A stretch of 28,157 bases of DNA from Paulinella micropora (GCA_009731375.1 BJOX01000376.1:297562-325718), one strand, 5' to 3'. Shown: positions 7,158-16,123, counted from the first letter of the stretch. Translations and numbers: made by a program. The notes: generated by a model from the sequence alone, not told the origin.

Positions 7158-7666
7158 CCAGCGCACAGAATGCAAGACCAAAGGCGTCGCTCAGATGATC
7201 CGACTCTGTGATGCATTTAGTCTCACCGGCAACGTTGAACGATTCTATTAAATTGCATGAAAGCGCTTTAGATTGAACTTTGTATTTCCCTTTAACTCGT
7301 CCGGATATAGCCGGCGTAAGTGAGAAGAAACACGAAAACTTGAATGAGCTCTGATAGTAAAGCAGCTCCTTAGCACCGAGACCGAGCATAGTTGCGCCGG
7401 CCGCCGCTTGAATGAGCAAATTGTCCGGGCAGGTATTTGCTCTCCCGAACACTTGGTCCTACCACACAGATGTCGGCGTTATACAGTTCCTCAATCGCGC
7501 TAAGGCACGCGAACAGGGACTTGGTCTTGAAGGAGTCAGTGTCCGTCTGTCTGGCTATGTCCAGAACGTTGGCATACGTGACTGAGATGGCGTTGGTGCG
7601 GTTGTCCTTTTCGAGCACCACGACACCTAAGTTTCTCAATCCCGGATCGATTGACACGATCTTCAT
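7021..7666 (-). CDS. RuvC-like Holliday junction resolvase, one frameshift
   Basis: ATG at 7666. The N-terminus MKIVSIDPGLRNLGVVVLE carries the first catalytic Asp (D7) and the DxGxxN-L pattern of RuvC/poxvirus A22-like resolvases. The frame fails at about 7457-7460, after ADICVV where the second acidic motif is expected. The adjacent frame continues with FGRANTCPDNLLIQAAAG, an aromatic/Lys-rich middle, and ESDHLSDAFGLAF, which carries the last catalytic Asp pair. A single extra base explains the break. The second frame stays open to 7021, overlapping the HMG-like gene antisense by about 137 nt; the conserved part ends near 7160. It resolves branched DNA after replication or recombination, acting before packaging. 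Confidence 0.7.
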
Positions 7667-8415
7667 TCTTTTCTCCGTCCCTGGTTGTTTTTAATAATGC
7701 AAGACGAACTTTCTTTTTTTTTCACACGTCTTCGTACCAGGACAAGCTCAAGTGCACATCCGCCGACCCGGAAGTTTATTTTGGCCATGGCCGAGCTCAG
7801 TGCGCCAGTGAGGCCGCCGCCTGCTGCTTTGGCGTCGGGCTTTTGTGTTTTGGCGTCCGGCTTCGGTGTTTTTTTCAGTTGCTTGCCTGCTTGGATCTGA
7901 GACATTAGGTCTGGCTTAGCGCTGCTCTTTTTGTCCTTCTTGTCGTCGTCGTGCACCACGACAGCCGCGCTGCTGTCAAACGACTGGAGCACCGGCGCGG
8001 CTTGATGAGTCTTCGCGTCAGCGGCGGGCGCGGCGGCCGCCGAGCTCTTCTTGTCGTCGTCGTCGTGCACAATGACAGCCGCGCCGCTGTCAAACGACTG
8101 TAGCACCGGCGCGGCGGCCGCCGAGTTCTTCTTGTCGTCGTCGTCGTGCACTATGACAGCCGCGCTGCTGTCAAACGACTGTAGCACCGGCGCGGCATGC
8201 GTGGCCTTTGCGGCAGTGGCAGCAGGCACGGTTGCTGGCGCAACCGCATCCAGCACGGCCGAGAGCTGCGGGTTGGCATATTTCATGATTTCCCTGGTCT
8301 TGGCCGCCATCTCGACCGACCCGCCGCCCACAAAGCCAGTGCGCTGCTTCTTGAAGGAAACAGGCGCATCGCTGGTAAAAGCGCGGCCGGCATGCCTCTT
8401 GCGCCAGGGCTTCAT
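7663..8415 (-). CDS. Repeat-containing Ala/Asp/Lys-rich protein
   Basis: ATG at 8415. About 250 aa, low-complexity, with a basic N-terminus (KPWRKRHAGR; FKKQRTG). Three copies of a roughly 22-residue unit centred on PVLQSFDSSAAVIVHDDD fall at about residues 74-96, 102-123 and 140-160, separated by KK-S/A-rich linkers. Lys/Pro repeats (KPDAKTQKPDAK) follow near 185-196. The DNA repeats are nearly identical, so the copy number may vary between strains. The last 35 codons look non-coding and overlap the RuvC start as ATGA. A different frame gives a plausible short end (ADVHLSLSWYEDV, stop near 7729), so a 1-nt error near 7767-7770 is possible. Probably a basic or acidic virion or DNA-associated protein; no family recognised. 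Confidence 0.55.
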   Translation of the reverse strand: MKPWRKRHAGRAFTSDAPVSFKKQRTGFVGGGSVEMAAKTREIMKYANPQLSAVLDAVAPATVPAATAAKATHAAPVLQSFDSSAAVIVHDDDDKKNSAAAAPVLQSFDSGAAVIVHDDDDKKSSAAAAPAADAKTHQAAPVLQSFDSSAAVVVHDDDKKDKKSSAKPDLMSQIQAGKQLKKTPKPDAKTQKPDAKAAGGGLTGALSSAMAKINFRVGGCALELVLVRRRVKKKESSSCIIKNNQGRRKE

Positions 8416-8471
8416 TTTTTGGGTCGAATCTTTTTATCAAACTGTCTGGCGGCGAAAATAAAAAAAACCTG

Positions 8472-8609
8472 CTACTTCTTCTTACTGACAACGGGTTTCT
8501 TCTTGGCCGGCTTCTTCTTGGCCTTGTTGAGCGCTGCCTTTACCACGGCCTTCGCCGGTTCGGCTTGGTCGACTAGCAAGCGCGTCCTGTCACTCAAGAC
8601 TAGCGGCAT
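8472..8609 (-). CDS. 45-aa basic, histone H1-tail-like protein
   Basis: ATG at 8609 to TAG at 8472-8474, 45 residues, preceded on its strand by aaaaaaaagat. The N-terminal half is neutral (MPLVLSDRTRLLVDQAE) and the C-terminal half is Lys/Ala/Pro-rich (KAKKKPAKKKPVVSKKK), like H1 tails or small viral core proteins. It fits exactly between AT-rich spacers on both sides and is on the same strand as the repeat protein. Probably a DNA-condensing or nucleic-acid-binding virion component; this is inferred from composition. Confidence 0.5.
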   Translation of the reverse strand: MPLVLSDRTRLLVDQAEPAKAVVKAALNKAKKKPAKKKPVVSKKK

Positions 8610-8646
8610 ATCTTTTTTTTAATATTCGGCGAGAAGTTTAAAAAAA

Positions 8647-10023
8647 ATGATGCAGCAGCAGCAACCGGAAGGCCCGGTCGAACGGCTGCCGGAGCCGGAA
8701 CAGCAGCTGGGCGAGAAGACAATCTAGGAGAAGATACTTGACTATGTCGACAAGCAGAAAGACAAGGGCAAGAAGAAGAAGAAGAAGCAGCAGCCGGCAG
8801 AGCAGCTGCAGCCGACCGAGTTCAAGCGAAACATCGAAGTCTTCTACCCGCGCGAAAAAGGAGCAGGGTAATTGTTCGTTTTAGTGGGAAAATCGGAACG
8901 CAGCAAGACCCATTTCCTGAAATGGCTTTTGTACAGCCTGTGCGCGCGCAAGAAAGACCCGTTCCAGTACGGCCTGGTCATGGTTCGCACCAAGTTCAAG
9001 AATAGCTTTTCTTTTCATTTTGCGAGCGAGCAGCACTGCAAGATCTACGAAGGGTTCAGGATGGACATCTTGCAGAACTACGTGGAAAACCTCAAGAAGC
9101 GCTATCTCGAGAACAAGTACCTGGAGCCGAGCTTCATCGTGTTTGATGATTTAGTTGGCATCATCGACTCGACCGACCGCTGGATGCAAAACTTCTTCGG
9201 GACCTACCGACATTATGTAAAGTATTGTAGCGTCGCTTGCCTTGTAAAACAGTGTATGTGTTTGTCTGTCAGAATATCACGATCTTCATCGCGGTGCAGT
9301 ACTTGACGGGCAGGAATTCTGTATCTCCCATTATGCGCGAGCAAACATCACATTGCGTCATGTTTAACTCGAAAGTGCAGCGGACCCTTACCAACCTGTG
9401 GGAAAACTACGGACAACTCTTTCCCAAAAAGGAGTTCTTGGCTCACTTTGCCCAATGCACGGATGAGCGCAACGTGGGGACGCGGCATGCGGCGATGGTC
9501 TACCACGAGCACATCGACCGCCTCGAGTACAACTACAAGAGCTTTCTCGCTCCAGCTTCGTTGCCCGACGGCGAGGTGATTTTGCGTGGGCCGGACCCGC
9601 CCAAGCCGCCGAGCCGCGCGGATATCCAAAAACGGAGCGCCTCAAACAGCTGGCGTACCGCGCGCCGAGCTGGCTGCCGTCTTCGCTCAAGGGCATGTCT
9701 CGCCAAGAGCGAGAAATGATGCAGCGCATGCTCTTCTACGGTGACCGCGCGAGACAGCGCCTGAGAAAGGACGGGAAGACCATGGCCAGCGGGACAAGGA
9801 GATCCTCCAAAGGCTGGACCAACAGACCCGAGACGCTGAAAAGTTGGCAGCAGAGCGGTTTGCGCAGCAGAACCAGCTGCGAGCTGCACCGTTCAAGCCC
9901 AATTTCATGTACACGAACGCCGGCACAACGGTCAAGCCGCTCCCACCCGTCATAGGTAACGGTCCGCTCATGCCTGCCACTGGCGGCAACGGGCCGCCCG
10001 CCAACGGTTACGACAGCTCTTAA
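8647..10023 (+). pseudogene. A32-like genome-packaging ATPase, intron-containing and heavily damaged
   Basis: ATG 8647 follows a TTAAAAAAA leader. The N-terminus is Gln/Lys-rich. In-frame TAG (8725-8727) and TAA (8869-8871) precede the P-loop. The P-loop reads GKSERSKTHFLKW, with both expected inner Gly residues replaced. Walker B is FIVFDDLVG. A 56-nt intron (9217-9272) is removed between YRHY and NITIFIAVQYLTGR, restoring the Q-containing sensor and the following IMREQTSH motif typical of FtsK/HerA-type viral packaging ATPases. Frameshifts follow at the A5 run 9628-9632 and near 9760-9764. The last frame (Gln/Ala helical, then Pro/Gly tail ending GYDSS) stops at TAA 10021-10023. The family pumps DNA into capsids; this copy is probably inactive. 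Confidence 0.7.
9217..9272 (+). other. 56-nt GT-AG intron in packaging ATPase gene
   Basis: Donor TAT|GTAAAG, acceptor TTTGTCTGTCAG|AAT. It contains stops, shifts the frame, and its removal joins two halves of a conserved ATPase block in phase 0. The strong 3' pyrimidine tract supports spliceosomal processing. Confidence 0.8.
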
Positions 10024-10121
10024 AGCGTGGGGCACGCTTGGCCCGTAATATGAAGGGGAGGGTGGTCACAGCTGCCCCAAAAAAACAAAAAGTTCTATCC
10101 CTTATAGTTAAAAAAGTCAAA

Positions 10122-10700
10122 ATGATACTAGCCGCACTACCAGCTGATCTCTTGGTGGAAGTGCTTTCTTACCTCCGCGTCGGCGAGGTCGCGCACACGA
10201 TCCGTCACCTCAAAACGCACACGAGCCGGTTCGCGCGCGGCCGGTGGAAGCGGCGCAAAGTGCAGAACGGCGAGCTGTCCGGCCTGCACAAGTTCCTGAA
10301 CGCTACTTTCAAGTACGACACCAAGTCGCTGCCGCGCCTAATCAACACCGTGTCGCGCAAGAGCGAGCACATCTGCTTTACCTGCACCCAAAAGAGGACG
10401 GTCGAGGGCTACTGTGGCACCTGCTTCGTGTTCCACCACCGCGACCGGGTGATCACGCCCTTTGCCGCGTGCAGGCGCATGGGCCGCACGTCTTTCCCCG
10501 TGCCCAGGACGACACGAGATTCTATTGTGGCGCTAGCGTACGTACCGGCCTACCGCTTCCGGCTGGCGTACGAGGACGCGGGCTGGCCCGTGCTGCAAGT
10601 AGACAAGTGGACCAGTTATTTATGGCTGACGGGAGCAGAAGAGACTGCCGCACGGTTCAAGCCCCGGTTCAACAGGGAGCTGTACATTACGGATTTTTAA
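10122..10700 (+). CDS. F-box-like protein with Cys4 zinc-binding motif
   Basis: Start set at ATG 10122, directly after ttaaaaaagtcaaa, because the longer frame begins at a TTG next to the previous gene. 192 aa. Residues 1-35 (MILAALPADLLVEVLSYL..GEVAHTIRHLK) match the LP-x-x-L-x-x-x-L-x-x-L pattern of an F-box. A Lys/Arg-rich segment follows. At about residues 88-106, CFTC and CGTC flank a short basic loop, a probable zinc knuckle. The C-terminal part is aromatic (WPVLQVDKWTSYLWL). F-box proteins link substrates to SCF ubiquitin ligases, so a host-directed role is conceivable; this is inference. The gene appears intact. Confidence 0.5.
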   Translation: MILAALPADLLVEVLSYLRVGEVAHTIRHLKTHTSRFARGRWKRRKVQNGELSGLHKFLNATFKYDTKSLPRLINTVSRKSEHICFTCTQKRTVEGYCGTCFVFHHRDRVITPFAACRRMGRTSFPVPRTTRDSIVALAYVPAYRFRLAYEDAGWPVLQVDKWTSYLWLTGAEETAARFKPRFNRELYITDF

Positions 10701-10718
10701 ATCTTCTTGATTTTTTAG

Positions 10719-11276
10719 TCAAAGCGAAAAATGCTCTGCAACGCTCTCAAATTCATTTTCTTCTTCCCCGTCCTGCTCGTAAGTCAGAACAGGGGTCAGG
10801 AGCTTGAAAGGAGGCACTGCCTCTTCTTCGGCGTCAATTGCACTAACTGTCTCGTCCAGAGCAGGCTGGAGCACGCTTGTTGTGTCTGGAGCGAACTGTC
10901 CAAGAACTGCAAATCCGTCGCGGATGCACTCGAGATAGCTCACGGCAGTGGCGACGCTTGGTTCAAGGGGCTTGTTACTGACCCTGGGCTGTGTCCGCCG
11001 TGAGGGCCGCACGTTCCAGTCCGACGCAAACTGGCCCATGACCTCGACGGCTACTTCGGGCGCGCAGACCCACGTGCCACAGCGCTGGCCGCGCTGTTTC
11101 GGGAATTTGAATCTCGAAATGTGGCCGTTGGTTAGCCGGTAGGGGTGTAGCTGGAGGTGCCTGCGGATCCGTTCCGCGCAACGGCTAGGAGTCAAAAAAG
11201 GAAACGTTTTCCCGGCAAAATCAACGAGCGAAATTTTCCCGTCAGGTGCCACTCGGCATGGTTTGTCGCAACTCAT
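10719..11276 (-). CDS. KilA-N-like protein, candidate DNA-binding regulator
   Basis: Start set at ATG 11276, because the longer frame begins at a TTG (11348) within a hairpin. 185 aa. The N-terminal part reads DGKISLVDFAGKTFPFLTP, then a basic helix (RIRRHLQLHPYR), then KFPKQRGQRCGTWVCAPEVAVEVM. The order of a short strand pair, a basic segment and a G-Q-R-x-x-T/W-V block is reminiscent of KilA-N/MSV199-type domains such as that of the gene at 5627. The C-terminal half is acidic (AIDAEEEAV, EQDGEEENEFE). It ends 18 nt from the convergent F-box-like gene. Function uncertain; no damage visible. Confidence 0.4.
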   Translation of the reverse strand: MSCDKPCRVAPDGKISLVDFAGKTFPFLTPSRCAERIRRHLQLHPYRLTNGHISRFKFPKQRGQRCGTWVCAPEVAVEVMGQFASDWNVRPSRRTQPRVSNKPLEPSVATAVSYLECIRDGFAVLGQFAPDTTSVLQPALDETVSAIDAEEEAVPPFKLLTPVLTYEQDGEEENEFESVAEHFSL

Positions 11277-11338
11277 CGTAATTTGCGGCGCGGCAAAAAA
11301 AATTGCAAGGGCTTCGACCTTGCTCTGCTTTTCACTTT

Positions 11339-11358
11339 CTGACTTCAATAAAAGTCAG
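11339..11358. terminator. Small hairpin downstream of recombinase gene
   Basis: ctgactt-caataa-aagtcag forms a perfect 7-bp stem with a 6-nt loop, 28 nt beyond the recombinase stop on the minus strand and 63 nt upstream of the KilA-N-like ATG at 11276. It may end transcription of the recombinase gene. A perfect 12-bp palindrome, acacaattgtgt, overlaps the last recombinase codons (11389-11400). Confidence 0.35.
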
Positions 11359-11385
11359 ATTATGAGCTTTTGGTTCTTGAATCTC

Positions 11386-13693
11386 TTAACACAATTGTGT
11401 AAACCGCGTGATCTGAGCGGCTGGTGTAGGATCAGCCGTATCAAGGGCCGTAGCGGCATGACTAGCGAAACGGTAAGAGGCTTTCACGGAAAAAATAGAA
11501 TCGACAGTCCCGCGCCAAAAACCGGGCCGGCGCAGTTCTTGGGCATGGTGTTGCAAATTTGCCGCGAAAAATTCAACGGCTTGGCGGCGTAACCGTTCGG
11601 CTCTGGTCTCGCGGGGCAGCTGCGTGAGCCTAGGCGGGATTACGTATTTCAGGTCACCCAGGACCCGGGCATAGTCCGAGGCCAGCCTTTCGCCCTGTTG
11701 CACAATGGCCTGCACAATCTTGAGCAAGTCCGGCTCGTGCAGTGAGGGCACTGCCTTGCTCATCACCTTCACCTTGTCATAAAACATCTGCGTTTTGAGA
11801 TTGCCGATCCCTTCTTCTTTGTTTTCGTACTCGAGCGTGTGCCCCAAAACCCGGCTGAAAAACACCGGCCGGGCCACGAGCGACTGGTTGCCGTAAAGTT
11901 CCCAGGCCACGTTGGCGTAGATGGCTCGCAGCAGGTGCGGGTAGCTGATGCGGAACTCGCTGTGGGCGCGCTCTTGGTAGAGGTGTGTCAGGTCTTCGAA
12001 CGTGTTCTTAAATCCTCCGCCTTTCATGGCCGCGGACACTTGGCTGTTAGGCAACACTTGGCTAGGACGTTCGATGTTCTTCTTGTGGCCGGCGTTCACC
12101 AGGGACTTCATCCAGGGCAGCGTGCTGACCTTCATTTTTTTCGCGGGCGGCATGGCAAGGGGCTGGGTGTCCTCTTCAGCCAGGATCTCTGCTCGGTGCG
12201 TCGTCCAGCTCAGGTAATCTGACTTGGGCCTGTCGCCTTTAAGCAGCATGCTGGCATCAGGCGCCATTTTCGCTCTGTGCTTAAAGTGGTTCTCGGCGCC
12301 GTAGACCATGTGCCGGTAGATTCTCAGCACCCCGGCCGACGAGGCCGTGGGTAAAGCGATGGGCTTGCCGACATAGATAGAGTCCTGGTAATCGCTTTGC
12401 TCGTCCGGGTCCCGTCGGGGGTCCGCTCCTTTTTTCGCCGCCCGGTGTTGCAAGACATGCTTGTTGCGGCCGATCTCCGTAAACGTTATATACTGGTCGT
12501 CCTCCACTGGCAAGAACTCGCTGAACTTCCACAGCTCGGCCATGCGACAGCCGAGGATAGACAGCAGCAGAAAGGACTGCAGGGCCCACAGCGGGTGCCT
12601 CTCGCTAGGCGCAAACGGGCCGTCGTTGGTGCGCTTGGCTTCAGCCGACTCAAAGCAGTCTGCCTCCGCGAGCATGGTCCGGTAGAGCTCGTCCAAGAAC
12701 GCGCACCAGGGGTCCAGGTAGAGCACGTGCCTGTTCTTGAGGTTGGCCATGGTCGCTTTGCTGGTCTGCAGGGCCCCCCTGGCATTCACGTCCCTGTCGC
12801 GGAAGTAGCTGCCTCCTTCCGTGAACCACCTGCGCACAAAGTCTTCTCCCCAGACACAGCGCGAGGGCTGTTTGGATTTGTCTTGTACCTCTTTCACCGA
12901 GGCCAAGATCAGCCACTCGACTACAAAGTCCGTGTAGTCTCTGCTGCGTGAACTCAGCCCTGGCCTGGCCGCGTCTACCAGGTCGTTGATGAACGGCAGG
13001 AACTGCTCCACGTCTCGCCGCAGCCTCAGCAGAGTCGCGCAGAAGGCCAGCAGGCACGTAGGGAAAGGCCCTTCTGTCTTGGTCACGATCGATTTGATCC
13101 ACCTGTCTTCGTCGCCGAACAGGACCTTGCGCAGCGTGGTGGTCTTGCGGCCTACCACGTCGGCGGAGCTGGCGGGGAAAAGCAGGCCGCCGCCCTCTTG
13201 CTCCACGATGACAAAGTTCAACTCCGAGGTCTTGTTTCTCTTGAGCAGCTTTGTTTTGTCCAGGCAGCTGTTCACGTACAGCAGGTGCGCAAACTGGTGG
13301 TCGTCGCTGTTTTCTTTGGTCAGGAATTCCGACCAGTGGCCCCGGCGTCCCGAGATGATCTTGGCGAGCACGGGCGAGGGTTCGTGGAGGGCCGGGTCCA
13401 CGCCGCACGCACAAAGGTGCATGCGGTCGAGCACCTGGTCCCGGTAACGGTCCCGCAGCTCGGCGAGGCTGGCCACGAAATTGTCCCGCAGGTCTACCCA
13501 TTCCGCGGCGCTCATCTTGGTCTTGAGCGGCAGTCGTTCCGGCCAGACCGGCACCGGCTTCTGGCCCGCGCGTATCTCCTCGAGCGTTGTTAAAAGCGTC
13601 GATCACCTCCTGGGGCGGTCTGGGGTCGATCGTCACGACCGGACGGTGGTTAGGCTCCGCGCCAAGCCGGCCACTCGCGGCCCACTTTGCCAT
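11386..13693 (-). CDS. Large tyrosine recombinase/integrase (possible telomere-resolvase-like), one frameshift
   Basis: Begins at ATG 13693 (MAKWAASGRLG) after an AT-rich leader. The frame breaks near 13578-13585 after VIDAFNNA and continues in the adjacent frame to TAA 11386-11388, about 768 aa in total. The C-terminal half carries tyrosine-recombinase signatures in order: LLSILGCRMAELWKF (first catalytic Arg), a central segment with conserved Lys, ISYPHLLRAIYANVAW (H-x-x-R), FFSRVLGHTLEYE (LGH), and MFYDKVKV (candidate nucleophile Tyr). The long N-terminal region (about 350 residues) exceeds that of common integrases and is nearer to crypton-type recombinases or protelomerases. It would integrate the element, resolve genome ends or separate dimers. 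It lies just downstream of VLTF3. Confidence 0.65.
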
Positions 13694-14557
13694 GATCTTT
13701 CTTTTGGTTTTAATGACTATAGGGTACAAGATTTGTTTTTCAGCAATAGCCGCAACACCCGCGGCCAGCATCTTTCTCTTTTTTTTCTTTTTCTTTTTCT
13801 TCTTGGCGTGGGGGCCAGACAAAAGATGGCTCGCGAGCGGGCGCGCGAGGCCGCTGCCGTTCAGTGAACCAGCCAAGGCAATGAAAGGCCAGCCCTGTTC
13901 TTCGCACACGAGCGCGAACATGGCGCTTTGGCGGTGGCGCGACTCGGCCTGTTTCAGTTCTGGCACCTGTGCCGCTAGCCCTTCTTCGTCCATCAACAAC
14001 AGGAAAGCACGGAGAAGAGTCTGATAATTGACAAAACACCGGCGGGCCCACGCGTACCTCTCTCTCAACTTCTTTAGCACTCGGGGCCAGCAGGCGTCGA
14101 CCTTTCTGAAGAGGCGTTCCAGCTCCTCCAGCGTCTGTTTGCTCGGTTCGCGCCGGCTCAGGCCATAGCCTAACAGGTGGCACAGTTGGCTGGCTCGGTC
14201 GGTAGTCAGGGGGCCTAGCTTCTCCCTGCGCCAGATGTACGCGAGGCGAGCGGGCGTGGGGTTCTGTGCCCTCCACTTGTGGGTCAGGCGCCGGGCCTGT
14301 GCTAACAAGGCCGGGCTGAGACACGACGCAGATTGATTCACACCTCGCAGGTTGAAGGTCTCTCGTATTATCTGACGAAAGCGGCTCAGGCGAGTGTAGC
14401 CGACATGTCTGGGAGCGTGTTGCTCCCTTACCATCTGCCCATTGACCAGCCAGCATTGTGAAGTGTACAGCTCGTGCTCTGTCTTGACCAGGCCACACTT
14501 GGAGCAGTACGTACCGGTGGTCGCGAGGCTGAACGTCCAGTTGTGGTCGCAGGACAT
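13694..14557 (-). CDS. VLTF3-like late transcription factor, stop codon apparently missing
   Basis: ATG at 14557. An N-terminal zinc ribbon (Cys3, His5, then YCSKCG at 17-22) is followed by basic helical segments (YTRLSRFRQIIRETFNL) and by ARRCFVNYQTLLRAFLLLMDEEGLAAQVPELKQAESRHRQSAMFALVCEEQGWPFIAL (given here only as markers: NYQTLLRAFLLL and EEQGWPFIA). This order matches poxvirus A2-type VLTF3 proteins of nucleocytoviruses, whose last conserved piece is a W-x-F-I motif near the C-terminus. No stop follows: the frame passes a Lys run (13773-13810, K9) and a hydrophobic stretch and enters the recombinase ATG at 13693 in the same frame. The family activates late viral gene transcription. The stop was probably lost, unless the fusion is real. 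Confidence 0.65.
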
Positions 14558-14624
14558 AAATGAAGAGTGGCAGGCCAGCAGAGAAAAAATTTAAAGATTA
14601 TAAATGTCGGCGTTTAAGATTCAA

Positions 14625-14640
14625 GATTTGAAACAAAAGC
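14625..14640 (+). promoter_or_regulatory. Candidate promoter motif before VLTF2-like gene
   Basis: gatttgaaacaaaagc, preceded by the related word aagattcaa (14616-14624), lies 38 nt upstream of ATG 14678 in the 120-nt divergent spacer with VLTF3. It matches the motif upstream of the genes at 5627 and 16188. Confidence 0.45.
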
Positions 14641-14677
14641 GAAAATCAAACAATGGCTAAAAGGGTGCCCAGAAAAG

Positions 14678-15130
14678 ATGGAAGGTACCGAATCATACAA
14701 GGGCAAGTGTCTGCACTGTTCCTACGGCTGTGCAAGGGATGACGGCAGGTGGTACGGCTTGCCGATAGCCCACGCGGACGAAGAATTGTTCGTCTGGGGC
14801 CACTTTTGCTCTATGGGGTGCGCGGCCAAATTTGCGGAATATGGTATAGCCGAGACGCTGCGTTCGCGTGCAATGGACCTGCTGCACAGCTTCCCAAGAG
14901 TCAATCTACACAAGCAGCTAGTGCAGCCGGCACCGCCACGCCACGAGCTAGTAGACTATGGTGGACCGTTAGACATCTCGGCTTTTAGGTCCGTGGGCCG
15001 GGTTGTGACTTGGTACGTGCCAGTACATCGCAAAGAGACACAAAAGAATTTTATTAGCAAGCTCGCTGGCCGCAAGTACACGCTAAGGAGGCTTAAGCGC
15101 CTGCCTGGGATTCGTCTCTCTTCCGCTTAG
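14678..15130 (+). CDS. VLTF2-like late transcription factor with FCS-type zinc finger
   Basis: 150 aa, ATG 14678 to TAG 15128-15130. Cys12/Cys15 (CLHC) are followed by WYGLPIA and then GHFCSMGCAAKFAEYG (about residues 41-56). This C-x-x-C ... G-x-F-C-S-x-x-C arrangement, with the intervening LPI, is the hallmark of poxvirus A1-type VLTF2 proteins of nucleocytoviruses. The C-terminal third is basic (SKLAGRKYTLRRLKRL). The family acts with VLTF3 to switch on late genes, and the gene lies next to, and divergent from, VLTF3 here. The last 38 nt overlap the convergent PCNA gene. A short open frame from ATG 14653 in another phase is judged a shadow. Confidence 0.65.
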   Translation: MEGTESYKGKCLHCSYGCARDDGRWYGLPIAHADEELFVWGHFCSMGCAAKFAEYGIAETLRSRAMDLLHSFPRVNLHKQLVQPAPPRHELVDYGGPLDISAFRSVGRVVTWYVPVHRKETQKNFISKLAGRKYTLRRLKRLPGIRLSSA

Positions 15131-16041
15131 GGTTCTTCTTCTTGCGTTTGACCACCCTGCGCTGTTCTTCCTCCTCGGCGGCGCTGTCGGTGGTCAGGGC
15201 GAGCGATGCCAGCGCGGGCACAGGGGGCGGCGATTCGGTGTCGGCCAGGATAGTGTACTTGAGCCACGGGCCGCCGTCCCGCTTGAAGACGAGGTGCAGC
15301 ACGTTCGGGGCAGCGCCGACCAGCACCCGGCCAGTCTTTTTCTCCTGGAAAGCACACGATTTGAGTATCTTCTTGAGGACTTCGAGGGCGTAGACACACT
15401 CGCCGGATTCGGTGAGCGGGTGTGACAGGTCCGAGCGCAGCAGCGAGTCCTTGTCCTCCGCGAGCAGGGCGATACCGCCGAGCGAAGTGCGTGCCAGCCG
15501 ACTTGCGTCCACTGCTCGTAAGGAGGATTCGGTACAGAGCCTGTCCCCTTCCACGAACAGACGGCAGTGCGAATTGGATTTGGAATGATGTCGGATCACG
15601 GCGTTCAGGGCGGGGCCAGACACTTCGACGAGTCGGTCGAAATTGGTCCACTCGGTCGTTGGCAGAAAAGCAGCCTCCTGGGACACGAGCAGCGAGGTCA
15701 GGTCAGAGTAGTGATCGAAGGACTTGGCCTCGTTGTAATTTGTCGACCGCGACTGAGAGTTCCAAGACCATGCCCTCGCGGAAAGTAGAAAGCCAGCAGG
15801 ACATCTCCTTGAGATCGACGCTGAACACGCACTTGGGGAACATCAGGTTGACATAATCACCATTGGCGCCCGAAAAGGGGACCACGAACTGCCCGACCAG
15901 CCCGTCGGCCGCGCTGCAGAGCACGAGCTTGTCGACCGTGGCCTCGATCCTCGCCTCTAGCAACAGCGGCGACAACGAGTCGAGCGCCCGTCTGAACGCA
16001 ATCCCATGGGTCTTGGACCTCCAAAGAAAACGAGTTATCAT
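15093..16041 (-). CDS. PCNA-like sliding clamp, one frameshift
   Basis: ATG at 16041. The N-terminal frame (to about 15740) reads FRRALDSLSPLLLEARIEAT..KLVLCSAADGLV, then FSVDLKEMSCWL, the layout of PCNA domain 1. The frame fails near 15735-15750, and the adjacent frame carries TNFDRLVEVSG, LTESGECVYALEVLKKILK and LKYTILADTES, the layout of PCNA domain 2 ending in the characteristic conserved strand. A Lys/Arg-rich tail (KRKKKNPKRKRDE) follows and overlaps the VLTF2-like 3' end. About 316 residues in total, slightly longer than typical PCNA because of the tail. The clamp tethers polymerases and nucleases to DNA. A single indel explains the break; sequencing error is possible. Confidence 0.6.
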
Positions 16042-16123
16042 TTTGTGAGACGTTTGTTCTGTTTGCCACTTTTTTTTCCTCCTTTCTAATTACAACTTTT
16101 AAATTGCGAGATTCGAGATTTAA

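Noticed and set aside
2823-8871. Alternative genetic code with TAG/TAA read as Gln
   Set aside because: TAA and TAG both serve as normal final stops for intact genes here, and only the damaged capsid and ATPase genes contain them internally.
12650-13577. Continuation of the VLTF3-frame ORF beyond the recombinase frameshift
   Set aside because: Pro/Arg/Gln-rich shadow of the recombinase, whose own frame carries all catalytic motifs.
13740-14498. 252-codon minus-strand ORF overlapping VLTF3
   Set aside because: Arg/Pro-rich shadow in another phase, while the VLTF3 frame carries the zinc ribbon and W-x-F-I motif.
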